Below, in pieces: positions 1 through 13,012 of a stretch of DNA of 64,000 nucleotides (positions are counted from its first letter, which is position 1; every line of letters begins with the position of its first letter). This stretch comes from Hetaerina americana (taxonomy: Eukaryota > Arthropoda > Insecta > Odonata > Calopterygidae): the NCBI GenBank assembly GCA_022747635.1, contig JAKTNV010000014.1:7520610-7584609 (forward strand). The letters are read 5' to 3'. The notes under the pieces are model-generated. The model saw only the letters and a list, made by a program, of their open reading frames with translations, searched no databases and was not told the DNA's origin. The position numbers and the translations under genes were made by a program.

Positions 1-154
1 GCCTGAAACGTTAGAATATATGTTTAAAAGTTGGCTTTAACCTCGTGGACAGTGGCGCGTCGCACACGACTACGAATTCCTGTGGCATTGTACGTATGTA
101 CGGTATTTCGTCACAACATCTTGTTCCTTTACAGCCCTTAAAATTTCAGATATT

Positions 155-245
155 AAGAGGACGCCTCGATAGCTAAAGCACTCGACCGGACGGGGATCCG
201 GGATTGAATCCAGGTCAATGCGAATGATTTTTACACTCTGAAATT
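155..245 (+). repeat. tRNA-derived SINE-like core
   Basis: An A-box-like stretch (tagctaaagcactcg) is followed about 30 bases later by a B-box-like stretch (ggattgaatcc, 200-211), the internal RNA polymerase III promoter layout of tRNA-derived SINEs. The flanks do not fold into a complete tRNA, so it is not called a tRNA gene. The downstream ctgaaattca also follows the core of the SINE-like element near 4.65 kb, suggesting a shared family. Boundaries are approximate. Confidence 0.5.
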
Positions 246-513
246 CAAGTAATGTTATTTCCAGGTGACTTTAAAGCCTGCTGTTCGATGTTATCTCGTT
301 TCGAACCGCTTAAGGGTGAGCCCATGGAAATATTTCTTAAAGAATTACGAAAATCACTCGAAAGGATATGAAGTATAGTACGCGAGGTGAGAACCCAAAG
401 GACAGCCAAAAGATGGATAATATGAGAGGAATACCATATAGGAGGAATTAACATGTAAAATGAGGGGTAAGTTCTAAGGCACAAGAAAGTACAAGTCAAT
501 TGAATTGACATTG

Positions 514-566
514 AATAGAATGGTTTCAGGCGTCACTTTGTGGAAGCGATTCATTTCAGAAAATAA
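514..566 (-). repeat. Orphan Penelope-like 3' terminal segment
   Basis: About 40 bases (514-554) match, in reverse complement and with about three differences, the terminal segment at 46116-46156 that follows the Penelope-like endonuclease remnant. The shared core includes ctttgtggaagcgattcat. No Penelope coding sequence was recognised beside this copy, so it is an orphan end or a solo terminal fragment. Assignment rests entirely on similarity to the 46-kb copy. Confidence 0.55.
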
Positions 567-2740
567 ACTGACACTTGTTTTTCAGTGCCGTATGGCTTTG
601 AAGGGGAAGGAGTTTGGTAGATTTTAAAGGGAGACATTTTCTTCGGTCATGTTTAACCATAAACCATAATGCAACTTTGGAAAGTATTTCAGCAAAAGTG
701 TCTGATTAGTCTTTGCTGTGTGAAATGTTTTAGTCATAAGACAAAAATATTGAAAAATTATTTATGGTCGCAAAGAAAGGAATGAATGATTCCTTAATAC
801 CCATTTAATATCAGCTAATTTGCTGTATTTTATCATTAGCTATAACAATACAACAAAAGTTCCATTCAACAGTCCCTTTATTGTGCTAAATGTGTGCTTA
901 AACTTTTCTTTAGTCTTTATAACTCATATTTTCAATAAATCCATCGTATCTACGACTACTCATTAGTCTCAGCTTCACTGATTTGACAAATTAAATTTTT
1001 AAACTGAATTAGCTTCCCAGATATCTGGAACTTATAACTGATGAAATAAACCTACTACGGAACTCCCACGATTCTTATTTTTCATTAACACAATACATTA
1101 TATGTGTTTTATTATTTAAAATCGCAATAAATCTACGTAAAATACTAATAACATGAGATATTTCAACTTTTAGAAAAGAGTTTACTGTTCCCGGGGTTAC
1201 CCTATGGTAAAAGCATATTTTCGAGTACACGAATAATTTAAATGCTAGAAAATCATGTCTTCCGGTGAAAAAATTTGTAAGAGGATGCAGTTTTTCCAGA
1301 ATTGTAATCAGGAGGTGACTCTTACGCTATGTTGACGCTTACATATGCATACTGATAATTATATTAATATTATGGAGATGAGAATTTGATGGGAATTTTA
1401 TTTTTAAGCCAATGCACAAAGAATTTCCCAAAAACAAAAGAGGAATAAGTATTAATTGGTACGCTAGATGCTTTACAAGCCACCCAGTAGTATTTTAATG
1501 ACAAAGGGCTACGAGTTTCTTCACTTCTTCCACCTTCATCGCCCACTGTGTGAACACTCAAATGGCGATACTTCTTGTAAGGAAACTAATAAACTTCCCC
1601 AGCATAAACTGAGCCAGAGGGAAATATCCTGTGTCGGTCCTGGGGCTCCTCGTAGCCTTTGAGCACCACTCCCCTCAGCGATAATGCTGCGTTTTAGATA
1701 TTCCGGGGTTGTGAACCGAGAAGAGTGAGAAGGGATGGGAGAGGCACGGGCCGATGTACGTACACGGCATAACAATTTACCCCCACCTTATCTGGATTTT
1801 AAGCACGATGCTCTTGTATGAAGTGGCTTAGGGAGGAAAGTTTGCGGGGGAAGGGGTTGGGGGGAGAGGTTTCGGGGGTTTGAGCTCAAAACTCCATCAC
1901 GAGGCATTATCCTTTTGAGGGGATAATGACGGGCGTATTTCGACTTAAACTTGTAAACTTCAAGTTTAGCCGCCCACGTCGTTCTTCCTTACCGGTTCCA
2001 TGTTCCCGATAACCTGATAGAGGCGGGTGCTTACACAGGTTCGGCTGCCCTTGAGGATTTTTTATGAAGGGAGAGAAGTAGCGAGAGGCAGGTAGGCACA
2101 GAGGTACACAAGGGCTCCAAAGTGGAACGACAGACCAACGTGTTGCTCCACTTAGAGAGTCGCTCACTCGAGGGCAATTTAACCGCTGGAGCATCACTAT
2201 CGCTGTCGTTTTCATAATCAAAGACACTTTCAGTGATCGCGGGTACCACAGTTGAAGTCAGGGCCAAAGTGAACCTCGGATGACCGGATAGTAAATTCTG
2301 TGAACACTTTAGTCTCCAACTTCCCTACACTAGCACAATTCCATCCCTAAACGGTTACTCAAAGCAATCAAAGAGCCAATCAATTAAGGAAATAAACGCC
2401 GCATAGTAAACCTGAGGACAGTAATTAAAATTTATCCAGTAAATGAGTAGTCTCTTAAAATTACACAAAGCAAAAAACAAAATAAATAATTTCGAATAGG
2501 ATTTATGCGTATTCATCGAGTCTGTTAGCGGTATCTATGTCAGACTGAGAGAGTATGCAAAACGAGAGAGCTTTACTTTATTTTATACATGCAAAATGGC
2601 AAACTTATTTTGTTAAGATACTTCTTACCCCCTCTTATCAAATGAATTATGGTTCCTGGGTTGTACATATGTTTCCCAAATAGCGAACGAAAGACAAAAT
2701 ACGTGGGGGTTAGAAATCGTTTCTCCAATCAATCAACTCA
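567..2740. other. AT-rich DNA without recognised feature
   Basis: Short ORFs occur on both strands, especially the GC-elevated part near 1.5-2.3 kb, but none has a recognisable domain, convincing splice borders or a composition different from chance. Nothing else is supported here. Confidence 0.5.
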
Positions 2741-2759
2741 ACCTTGAGAACCGTACAAC

Positions 2760-3660
2760 GAGCTTGAGAGATGGCATGCGATTTTTTTTATCGACGGAGG
2801 CACACGGAGACGGAATGAGAAGAGACTTCGGGAGTCATGGTGGGAGCGACGCACACGAAATTCATCAACGGGCTGGCAGACCCCCCACCCCATCCCGTCA
2901 CACTTTGCCGGGACCCCCTCCCACACATCACGATTTGCGGACGGGGAAATCACAGATATGGGGGAGGAGGGTGTTCAAGGAACGGGAGAAGGGAAACGAA
3001 GGGCGAAGGGGATTTCAAAGTGAGGAGAGGGGAGGGGGCGGAGTTAGGGGCAAAGCAGCAGATAGGCTGAGATCTTGTCCGGAGAAAAGAGCTTTTGTGC
3101 GACTTCATGGTAATAGGGTTTTGTCCCATTCCTCTTCCTGCCCTCTGTTAGTGTCCTACCCACTGGCACACACACACGCACACCCCACCCATCCGACCCC
3201 CCTTGCAGTATAAGCCCCGCAATAATACAAAGTGAGACCCGCCTCGGTCTTACAAGGGAGAGCTGGCGGTTCATTATGAGCCCTTTTCGGGGCTCGGGGA
3301 AGAGGGGTGGCGCTAAAGGGGGGGTAGAAGAAGCGAGAGGGGTGCACGAGAGGTATGTAGCAGGAGTGCGGGAAACTCCAAGGAATCAGGGTGGAGTGAG
3401 ACATAGTGCCGGAGGGTTATGTGTGGGATCCTACCGTAAAAAGGATTCTTCCCAGGAAGATCCGGGCACGTGCTTTGCGCAGTGTTGTGCGTGTGGGCGT
3501 GTGTGGTGGGGGAGGGAGGGAATGAGTGGGGGCGGGGCGGTAAGGTTTCTGGGCTCATTCATCCCCCCCGCTCGCTCAACAATGGCCGAGTGGGGACCTT
3601 TACGGTGGGGTGGACGTGGGGGGGGGGAGGGGTTAAAGGGTGGGGGATGGGGGTGTTCCC
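2760..3660 (+). other. GC-elevated, G-rich island with G-quadruplex-like runs
   Basis: The composition changes sharply from the AT-rich surroundings. The plus strand becomes purine and G rich, and runs of three to nine G occur at 3508-3540 and 3606-3653, with four or more runs close together, which fits the intramolecular G-quadruplex pattern. A short CA-rich stretch lies at 3169-3186. Overlapping ORFs on both strands (for example 2764-3213 and 3276-3719) follow from the skewed composition and show no protein family. It could be a regulatory or CpG-type island, but no transcript evidence is visible. Confidence 0.5.
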
Positions 3661-3920
3661 TTTCTAGTTACTTCCCTTCCAAGCACAATAGAATAGCGAT
3701 GAAATTTAGGCAGATATGATGAGACGGACTGTTTCAACCCACATGGGGGGGAATTAACTGATATCCGCTCGAAATAAAAATCCCTTCCCAGGGGGTCAAA
3801 AAATTGCTTCGTTCGTGGAATATGATATTAAAAATGTGAACTTTTCTTACAAGCTGTGCTTGAGCTGTCATTTGTTGGCAGCAATCAAAAATGGCAGCAC
3901 TGGGGCTTATGCTTCCAAGA

Positions 3921-3977
3921 GGTAACTAGCACTAGCTACTACTAGTAACTAGCAACTAGTTGTAACAGCACTAGCAG
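3921..3977 (+). repeat. Cryptic simple repeat of ctagca/actagt words
   Basis: Imperfect iterations of actagc, actagt and aactag run through this stretch (ggtaactagcactagctac and following). It looks like slippage-derived cryptic repeat without coding content. Confidence 0.5.
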
Positions 3978-4624
3978 TTGCCCATGTATGAGAAGCATTT
4001 AATGACTTAAGTAGCCGATCCGATGTGCACATTAGATATTCAAAGACATTTAAAATGCATTCAAATTTGCTTCATAATATGGCACTATCGATTCAGAGAA
4101 AAAGGTCGATACTGATAGCTATAAATAATTAAATTTGGTGTAAAAGATAAGATACACATAATGAAGGAAACTTTAAATGGCACGGTAAAGTAAAGACAAT
4201 CAATGGAAAAACTTTTATCGTAATTTTCTGGTCTTTATGTTTTCATGGATGTACGACCTTCCTTTAGATTCAACACTATGGCCTGAAGATAAATAGTCGA
4301 GCGCGATTCTATAAAACTCCAGTTTATATTCATTTATTCATCTATTCTAAAATAAACGGTATTACTAAAATACTGATTCTAAGTTAAATTGATGTGGGAA
4401 TTAATTCGATAATGTTGTCACTCAGTTTTATCAAATTTAGCACCAAATAACTAAACAGTCCTTTCCAATGGGTTACATTGAAATATTTAGAGCTACTAGA
4501 GTAATTAAATCGAAAGTTATTTGAGAGACGAGATTAGAGCTCCCCTATCACTAAGCGCATCGAATTTTGAAATTCACAACAACATGGTGGAGGGGCCAGA
4601 TTCTCTCCTTTAAGCAAGGTGAAT

Positions 4625-4725
4625 TTCAGATTGCCGAGAGGCGTCACTTGCTATTGAAACCGGACCTTTTGGTCAGTAGCCAAGCGCTCTACTGAAGGAT
4701 TGTCACGCTCCTCTATCACGCGACG
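4625..4725 (-). repeat. tRNA-derived SINE-like core, minus strand
   Basis: Read on the minus strand, cagtagagcgcttggctact resembles a SINE A-box region and is followed by accaaaaggtccggtttcaa, a degenerate B-box. This order is typical of arthropod tRNA-derived SINEs. Downstream is ctgaaattca, also seen after the core at 0.2 kb. It is diverged and not a functional tRNA. Boundaries are approximate. Confidence 0.55.
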
Positions 4726-7700
4726 AACCTGAGACTGTAAGCTCTGCATGAAAACTGATAAGAATGATAAGTCTAAACAAAAATTAATCCGTCTCACGAA
4801 GGGACAATGTGAAAAAATGGAGCAAGAGCAAAGTTGAGGTGCTTGCTGGTTTATTGCGTCTCCGAGTTATAGATGGAGAATCTCACCTTCTTGCTAGGAG
4901 TGGACCGATCCTTACCGAATTGACATAAGGGTTGGCTAACTTGTCTCAGGTAATCAACCTCCAGCATTAAGTTACGAACACTTGTAATTTTTCCTTCATG
5001 AACAGTTTACTCTATAATCCATTCCTATTTCAACTTCATACAACTTTTTACAAAATTCAAGTTTAAAATTCTATTTAAAACTTCTTATGCACAATTGACC
5101 ACTTTTTGTCGAGAAACAATTTGTTGAAGTATATATGCATTCATTCATTTATTCTAAAATAACGGTATTATCAAAACAACTCAGAAAGAGATTGCGGTCA
5201 AAATTTTCATAAATTAAAGAAACCTGTAATTTGGAATATCCGCGTTCTTTTAATGAATGGAATTAATTTTATTTCTTAAGTTTGCATTGTGGGTGGTAAC
5301 CAAACGGCAGCAATAGGGCAGGAATGTACAACCAATTATCGATGAACACTTGATGCATTATTCTTCACAATTCGGGATCTATGAACATGATATCTTTGCT
5401 AGGCAATCGTTATCGATTCACTCGGTTTTAGGATAGTTTTGAAATTTTTGAATAAAAATGACAGCCAAGAGTAAAGCAATAAATCATTTGAAATATATAG
5501 TCTAAGGTTTCAGGTTTCTCTTTTTAGAAGTGTTTAAAATCACTCCAGCCCATAATTTAAATAAGACGTATAGGAATGGCTTGTGTTAGCTTAGATGGAA
5601 TTACGTTCGAAAAACATTTCCCCGGACAAATGTTTTCTTCAAATTTTAAGAATTTATATTTATTACGGATTCCAAATTTGTCATTTACGTGTTCACACCT
5701 GAAAGAGTAATGTCAAAATGTTATTTCCTCTATCTCTTTCGTTCCAAAACTTTAATTTAATAGGACTAATGGTTCAAAGTCCTAGATAAATGCACCAAAT
5801 AAGTGTGGCATTGAGGAATAGATGGCATTTCAGGGAGCGCTGAAAGGGTGGTGATGAGTCCGGGATAACTAGAGTTGCCTACTCTTAACGAAAGTTGTCT
5901 AGAGCCACAGGTTTAGCGTCTCATAGGACATACGAGAAACTACACTTGGTGTTTCATTTAAATGGTATCTAAGCCGGGTGGAGTTTGAAGCACTACCGTA
6001 AATTAGACCGTCAGCGAGATTTGAAGATAGATTCTGAGCATAAGATATTAACAAACGCAATTTCAAGCTACCTATTAGGCGTTGAGCAGTTATCAAAAGT
6101 GTTCTTAGATTCAGAAAATTACGCATACATATGCCTATCTTTTGATGCTTTTCTTCTGGTGTACCTGTAGAACAATGTGGTAGAACGGAATGTGAGATGA
6201 GATTGTTGGAAGTTTAATTTCTACTAAGAATAACATTAGATCTACTTACGACGATGCTCAGAGCAGAGTCATGTCGCGCTAGGAAAGTTCCGATAAGACT
6301 ATAATAACATCACCACTTCTACGCAGTGTCTGATTACAATCTAATTCACCACTCATGAAAACTTTATCATATGCCATACAATCCCACGAGTACTATACCT
6401 GTATGACCACCAATCAGCTCGGGCGCTAACGGAATTTGTGAAACCGTAGAGCCGGTTACGGGTACTTTAAAATTAGGACGTATAGCTCTCTAGAATCAAG
6501 AGCACCAAATTTTATGCACTGATTTCTCTTTCCTAACTTCTATTTATTCGCGTCCACCTATTTCTATGCACTAATTTCTAAAATAATATAGGTCTTGAAT
6601 TGATAAAGAAGATGTGAATCTTACGACTTAATAGACATTTCTATGCTTGCCGAAACACGAACTCTTCCTTGTATTAATGCGAGTTGTGCAGAGATGGGAT
6701 AAGAGTCCGACAACGTTCCGTTGAATAATTTACGAAAACTCTCATGTACTTAAGTACGAATTTCCTTTGACTTTCTACCTTAACACATGATTTCTATGAA
6801 CGGAACGGCAAGCCTGAGAATTCATCGGCTATTAACCTTTGATCGGTCCATTCCAGTGATTACTCAATGCTATTACTCGGTGATAACAACTCACTGTAAT
6901 TAACCTTAAAAGTTACCGTTTGCGTAACGTAGGGTAGACATAGCATAATTGGCCCGGAAAATAGAAATCTATTTTTTCAATCTAAAATAGCTAAATATTA
7001 CCTCTCTGGCCAGACGGGATTAAATAACGTCACAGTAAAGGAAAAATGACGGAATTTATGCAGTAATATTGGTGTAGAGTACCAGTTAGTGAGAAAACAG
7101 GAAAGTGACCTTGCATGAAAATACATTTTCACTTAAATACTCACGCTACATTCTCAGGTCATCGGAATTGTCGGAGATATTGACAATCTGGGAACGAGGA
7201 AAAAATAAAAATGCTTGAATCGCAGAACACCCGCGGTATGCTTCATGGGTTGAATTGATAAAGAAAGAGAGAAACGCCGTTTAAATCCTACACCACCCTG
7301 TTCATTTTTATTCCGATTCGTGATTATTAAAACCGGCTTTCTGGCATTGATATTTTCTTCCAATAACTTACCAAGCTTGTCCATTTTTTTCATCGCTGAG
7401 CAATACGAGCTGAAGGAGACATGCAAACACGTTCAGCGAAGCAAAAATAAAGCCATTTTCGAGAGCCTTTTCAATTTACAACGAGGGCTAGAGGACCTAT
7501 CTAAGAAGCATCTCTTCTCGGGCGTTTCCCTCATGGCTTCGAAGACCGCAATGCGATGCACTTTGCTGCTGGGCGTTCAGTTTATAGGGGAAATCTCGGA
7601 ATTCCATGCAAGCAATACTCACGCGTGTGGTGGTCCGATCAGTGCCCACGGTGACGTAATGCGGATGCCCAAACCCTTAGAAAGAACTGAAGGGGACTCC

Positions 7701-7800
7701 CAAAAGACGCGTAGATTCGCCAATACGGATGAAATTCGGGAATCCTTTTATTTTTTAAGAGCATAACCCTTAACCGGCTCAAGGTCTCAGAGGAGGAAAC
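4726..7800. other. AT-rich DNA without recognised feature
   Basis: No transposon protein, RNA gene or exon with good splice borders was found. The 148-codon plus-strand ORF at 7320-7766 has no recognisable motif and could be chance. Confidence 0.45.
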
Positions 7801-7829
7801 CCCTGACTCAAACTTATCTCGTATCTTGT

Positions 7830-8165
7830 ACGATTTTCTGCGGTCCACTCCGACTCACACCCAACCGAGCAGGAGGTCCTCAAACCCCCTTCCCTACCCT
7901 CTCCGCCCCTCTCCATCCTTTACACCGCTTTCCTTTTGCCCTTCACCGCCGCCACAACCCCCGGGAGAAAAAGGAAGACGTCGACCTTTTCTTCCCCGCT
8001 CCCACTTCCTGGATCTTCCCCTCTTCCGAGTCTTTTCCATTTCATCTATACCTTTCCCTCCTTCCTCCTCCCCCTCAACCCCCCTTCCGTCTCATTCTTC
8101 TGGAATATCCTACCATCCTCTACCATTCTTCTCCCTCCCCTTGCCCTCCCACTCTTCCCTAACAT
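7830..8165 (+). other. Pyrimidine-rich island
   Basis: The plus strand is dominated by C and T for more than 300 bases with scattered CpG, in sharp contrast to both flanks. Its ORFs (Pro/Ser/Phe-rich) follow from the composition. Similar islands recur at 10.2, 11.7, 23.4, 34.2 and 57.3 kb. No shared exact motif was seen, so this is a compositional class rather than a proven repeat family. Confidence 0.5.
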
Positions 8166-8169
8166 TTAA

Positions 8170-10180
8170 CTGTTCTAGATTTGCGAAAAAATTACACGGT
8201 CGCAGAAATTGAATTAAGAATTACTTTTTGCTCTTAGAGACCAAGCTTAATTATAAGATTATAAGAGTCTCAATTAAATATTACTCGTCTTCATTCAAGA
8301 CATTTCCATAATTATTGGTTACTGCTCTATCTTGTAAATTATGATTCAAATTTTTATTCCTAAGTGAGAATATTATGCAAACACATATGGTTCTGGGCAT
8401 ACTTATTGTGAATATTATCTGATAATTTCAGCTAACTTAAAGAGAAAAGTGCAAAAAGAGGGCGAATCAAATGTTTCATAGAAATAGAGAAACTTAGAGT
8501 ACTTTACTAAATAGTTAATATGCTGTTTGCAATTCACATTTTCTTAATGCTGCTGTGGCGCCAATTATGAAATCATGAAATACGATTTGTTACCATGAGC
8601 AGCATTACCTTCAGTCTGATGGTTCATTTTCTTCGGAATAAGAAAATTTCCAAAATTTATGTTTTCTAAACCTTATCAGTTGAAGGTGTGAAAAAAAATA
8701 TCTATTCATTCTCCGTCTCCATTCTTTGATTTATATACGGTATGTTTTTTAATACTCCGTTTCCGAACAACAACTTGCTGTTAGCAAGTTACACCCTAAA
8801 AATTAGAATTTAATTTAACTCAGTTGAACTTAAATCCTTCTAAAATAAAACTGAAGCCTCCAAACACTGAGGAGATAATGCTTATTTACATTGGTAGCTA
8901 AAGTATTCTTCAAGTTTAGTCAAAACATGGGGTGAAAGACGCATATTTTAGTCAAGGAAGCATAATTATTTGTTTATGGCTGAATAAGTATTTTTCTGAA
9001 CCTAGCTCTACGGAAGCCTTCATAAGATGTAATATGATCGAAAAACCAAGCCAAATAGACCGGCATGTGGCAAAAAAGGTGAAACAACACTCGGAGGAGG
9101 TGCTAAATATCATCAGAGCAAATACGTGAGATTATGGGCAAGCCAGAAAATTTTTCAGTCCCACATGAAGAAGAGTGTTTCCCTTAATCGATTAAATATG
9201 AAAACTTAAAGAAGTGACGCCTGTCCTTATCATTTGAACAATTTCGTAATTTATTAAATTGTAGTCCTAGCAAATTAAGAGCGTTCTCCGCCCTCTTTTT
9301 AAGCTTTTTAAATATTCGGCCTTATTGCATCCATCAGAATTTTCAGTAACACCGAAGTTTTTCCATAAAACTGCAACAAGCGTCGTGAAATCAATTATAT
9401 ACAGAACTACTCAAACATATTCTACATTTTTGTTGGCATTTTCTAACTAGTTGAACCGATTAAATGACTGAAGAACTAAGTAGTATGATGACAACTTTAC
9501 TTCTAATATGTACTGCTGGCCGTTCAATATTATTTTGCACCTTTTTAAAATAATAAGCGTCATATTAAAGCGTTATTTTGAGAAGAAAATCGTTAGTGTA
9601 TCGATGAAAAAAGAAAAAATGGCAACCAAATGTCTTATTTTAGAATCCGATTAGACTTATTGACTTATGGGAAAATATTGACGATTTACATTGAATTCGG
9701 AAAAAATGTTGCGTTTACCTTCTCTATTTCCTCTGCGTAAATTATATCTTGGGTTTAGCATTTATGCATGGATTTATCAGAGACAATATACATAAATGTA
9801 TGCTGCCGACTTGGCGAATGCAAGAGATTTGCAATAAGAAAGTATTCAATAGAATAGCGAAACACCTTAGAAAAATCTTTAAATGTTAGGAGTGTATAAA
9901 ATAGAAATATTTTGCCAAGTGAAGAAAACAAGAAAATTAGGGAGTCAAAAGCAAAGATATGGCCGAATTAATAATAAAGATTAAGTGAAGAGCTAGTAAA
10001 AATGTTTGAAATTAAAGATTATACATTTTTATAATCATGCTGCATCATGAAAAGCCAAAACATGACTATCTACGAGAACTTTGTCCTTTAATTCGCAAAA
10101 TGCCCCATGGGGAGCGTCCAAAATCTTATTCTTGCGAAAACTTTTCCGTTACACAAAAGAACCGCTCCCGGACATAACTT
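8170..10180. other. AT-rich DNA; one unassigned 65-codon ORF
   Basis: The plus-strand ORF at 8932-9129 has a mixed, non-repetitive composition (for example CNMIEKPSQIDRHVAKK) and a possible splice donor (acgtgag) at its end. No family was recognised and the upstream acceptor is weak. It could be a chance ORF. The rest is unassigned AT-rich sequence. Confidence 0.3.
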
Positions 10181-10440
10181 CACACGATCCAACCTATTCC
10201 ATTTCGTTTTTCCACCCAATCTTTTTGTCTTTCCCTCTTTTTCCCTTGACCCTTTTTCCAGGCCCTATCTGGTCCCTTTCGCTTCCATCCATGAATCCCG
10301 TAATCCCCGGCACAAGAGTCCGTTTTCCTTCCACGCCCTCCCGCCCACCCCACCCCCACCTTCGCCCTATCACTTTCTCCGCGCCTTTCACGGCTCCACC
10401 CTAAAATCCTTTCACCCTCGTCTACCATTCCCATCCTTGC
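10180..10440 (+). other. Pyrimidine-rich island
   Basis: A C/T-dominated segment with scattered CpG, like that at 7.8 kb. Overlapping ORFs on both strands are compositional and no family is seen. Confidence 0.45.
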
Positions 10441-10639
10441 TTGAAACCGCTATTGCTTGCACGCTCTCTACCAACATCTAAAGAATCAGAGTCTTTTTGC
10501 TATTTACTCCGGCAGTGGTAATCAAGATAAATACGCCCAACATTTGGTAAAAATAATATACTTGCTTAATGCACTTAAAAACGGTATTAAAATTAACCAT
10601 TACTATAAGCATATTCACCAATATACAATCTAAACTTTA

Positions 10640-10641
<2 letters not shown>

Positions 10642-10704
<63 letters not shown>

Positions 10705-10731
10705 ATATATGTATATATGTATGTATATACA

Positions 10732-10789
<58 letters not shown>

Positions 10790-10790
10790 C
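10642..10790. repeat. Imperfect (TA)n microsatellite, likely LINE tail
   Basis: Long alternating TA with a few G interruptions (gtatat) in the middle. It lies immediately downstream, in element orientation, of the C-terminal codons of the minus-strand LINE remnant at 10795-11365, so it may be the simple-repeat 3' tail of that LINE rather than an independent microsatellite. Confidence 0.85.
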
Positions 10791-10794
10791 TATA

Positions 10795-11365
10795 TACTCC
10801 TTACTACTAGTATACTCCTTAGATTGGTTTACTGCAAACTTCCATTCGTCCCTATTTAAAGTTAATACCCTAGCACCCTAATAGGTTCCCTGTTTACGGT
10901 CTTTTTAATTATCCCTATGTACTTGTCCCTTGGCCTACCTCGCAGGATCTTTCATTCGATTTTTCGTTCTATTATGTTCCTAAGTAATCCATTGTGCTTC
11001 AAGGTATGTCCAATCCATCTAGTTCTTCTTTGCCGAAGAGCTCTTCTAGCCGTCGGCGCCGGCTAGCCGTCTTCATCTTCTGTCAGTATCTTTCCATCAG
11101 CATCTCGGCTGTCGTGGGAGTTTGTTTTTCTTTCTCTGAGTTGTGTCTTCACCAGTTTACAGGTATAAGCAGTTCCACTGTATCCCGACCTTATATTGTC
11201 ATTGTTTTTCTCGCAGCAGCTTTGTATCCACTCTTCCTTGGCCTTCTTGCACTCTCGTATGACTTGGTTACGCTACTTCTTGTAAAGGGCTTCCTGAATT
11301 TCATTTCTTGGATTCTTCCATTTTCTTCTCTCCTCTATGAGGCACCTTATTTGAGTTGTTATCCA
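10795..11365 (-). pseudogene. LINE (non-LTR retrotransposon) ORF2 remnant, internally deleted
   Basis: Translation of the minus strand gives pieces typical of arthropod non-LTR retrotransposon ORF2. In element order these are the basic linker before the reverse transcriptase with DADGKILTEDE (about 11071-11106), then LEELFGKEELDG, then a jump to the C-terminal region WIGHTLKHNGLLRN (about 10975-11016), RGRPRDKYIGIIKK and the end signature [13 protein letters not shown] (about 10826-10864). The reverse transcriptase core is missing, so an internal deletion has joined linker to C-terminus. In-frame stops and frameshifts show it is dead. The plus-strand 146-codon ORF at 10994-11434 is only its antisense shadow. 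Clade (CR1/L2/RTE-like) is not resolved. Confidence 0.75.
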
Positions 11366-11679
11366 TGGCCGTTAGTTTTAGTTACTTTTATCATAATTTC
11401 GATTAATCACCAACCCTTGCACTGGCTTCTTTAGGGACATAATATTGCATTATTCTTTGTATTGTATTCACGTGAAATATTAAAAAAGTCGAGTAAATAA
11501 TATGGCAAAGTGTCTTTTGCAATAATATTATTTAATTTCGACTTTCCGCCTTCTTGACTTTAGAAAAAAGCCGTAGCACGGTGAGGAGTGTCGAGACCTG
11601 CGTCTTGTTGGTCTTAATGAAAGGTCACAGACTGAATGCTTGATATACATATAAGATTCCGTAGCGGTGATATTGTACA

Positions 11680-12430
11680 TCCCGAACGTTCCAACCTAGA
11701 ACCCCTTTCTACCCCTCACTAACCAGTACCCTATCCCTCCTCACCCTCAAAAGTCCTTCCCCCTCTCTTGCATCCCAAACAGGAAAACCTTCTACGTTTC
11801 GCTCTCGGCCACGCTTACCGGTTCCTCCGCGACCCCTATGGGCCCCTTATTTTTCTCCTCCCTTCTCTCCCCCTCTAACGCGCACATCCTCAGCAAGACT
11901 ACCCTTTCTTCCTACTCCCACTCCTTAACCGTCTTCCTCTTCCCACCTACCGATCCCATTCCAACCCAATTCCACCCCACCCTTCAGATTCCTTATTCTG
12001 GTTCCCCGGCCCCATCCAATCGAAGGCGTCGATAAAATATCCCTGGACGTTTTCATGGATATCCGTTTTCCACTTCTCTTTTATTCCCACGCCGTTTCGC
12101 CCCTCTTTTCATCTCCCGCAGATCCTTTCCTCCCGTGACCCGCCCACTTCATTCAACCCCCATTCCATTTTGCCGGGGGACGGGAGGGAGGCTTGAGTGA
12201 ACGCTGGAGAGGGGGCTAGGAAGCAGTCTGGGGCGTTATATTTCCGCCCCCTTGATATGCCGATCGCATATTTTTTTCTTCTTCATACATATATCCGTCC
12301 AACGCATATTATTCTTCCTTCAATCCGTCTCGCCGTCATGGCCTTTTTTCCTCGTTTCTGCTTCTTCATCCATCCTCACTCCACTACGCGAAGGACGTCT
12401 TCGGGGGCATGGATCGGTTTACAAGAAATC
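11680..12430 (+). other. Pyrimidine-rich, GC-elevated island
   Basis: C/T-skewed sequence with several overlapping ORFs on the plus strand (for example 11838-12035, 12197-12472). None shows a domain. The island ends where AT-rich DNA and the next (TA)n tract resume. Confidence 0.45.
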
Positions 12431-12933
12431 TTCTATACCTTTCCTGGAATCGAGCGTTCCGAATTGAAATGACAAAAAAACCTTATAATTCAGGATGAGT
12501 TTCAAACTAGATCTTTTGGATGAGAGATGGGTGAAAGATGGGAGAACCAGAAATTATTTTAGACGTCTCATGCAAAAAATATTTCCATCCTGGAACAATG
12601 GCATTCTAGAGAATGGTAGACGTGGTACTTAAGCCACAAATTTATGAGCCATACGCCGTGTCTCTATTGGTTCACCGATCAAGCTATTTTGATTTAATTG
12701 TTTAATGATAATTTTTTAACATGATCAAATAAAATCATATTCCGCAAGAGAAGTATGAAATAAGTCACCATATGCGGTATTCTGCAAGGCATAAGTTTAT
12801 AAGAAAAATGTCGATCAGAAATGTCATATATAATAACTATGCTTTAATCAGTAGCAATCCTGTAAAAGATATTTCGGGCGGTAACCTTTGCGACAACTCA
12901 TTTATTTTATTTATTCTTATAAGTTAAAGCCTA

Positions 12934-12935
12934 AT

Positions 12936-13012
<77 letters not shown>
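12934..13012. repeat. (TA)n microsatellite
   Basis: Nearly pure alternating TA with an early aaa interruption and a late g. It is the second of four long TA tracts within about 4.3 kb around the mariner element. Confidence 0.9.

Noticed and set aside
10569..10859. 96-codon Tyr/Ile-rich plus ORF
   Set aside because: Translation of the (TA)n microsatellite.
10994..11434. 146-codon plus-strand ORF
   Set aside because: It is the antisense of the minus-strand LINE ORF2 remnant, whose translation has clear family blocks.
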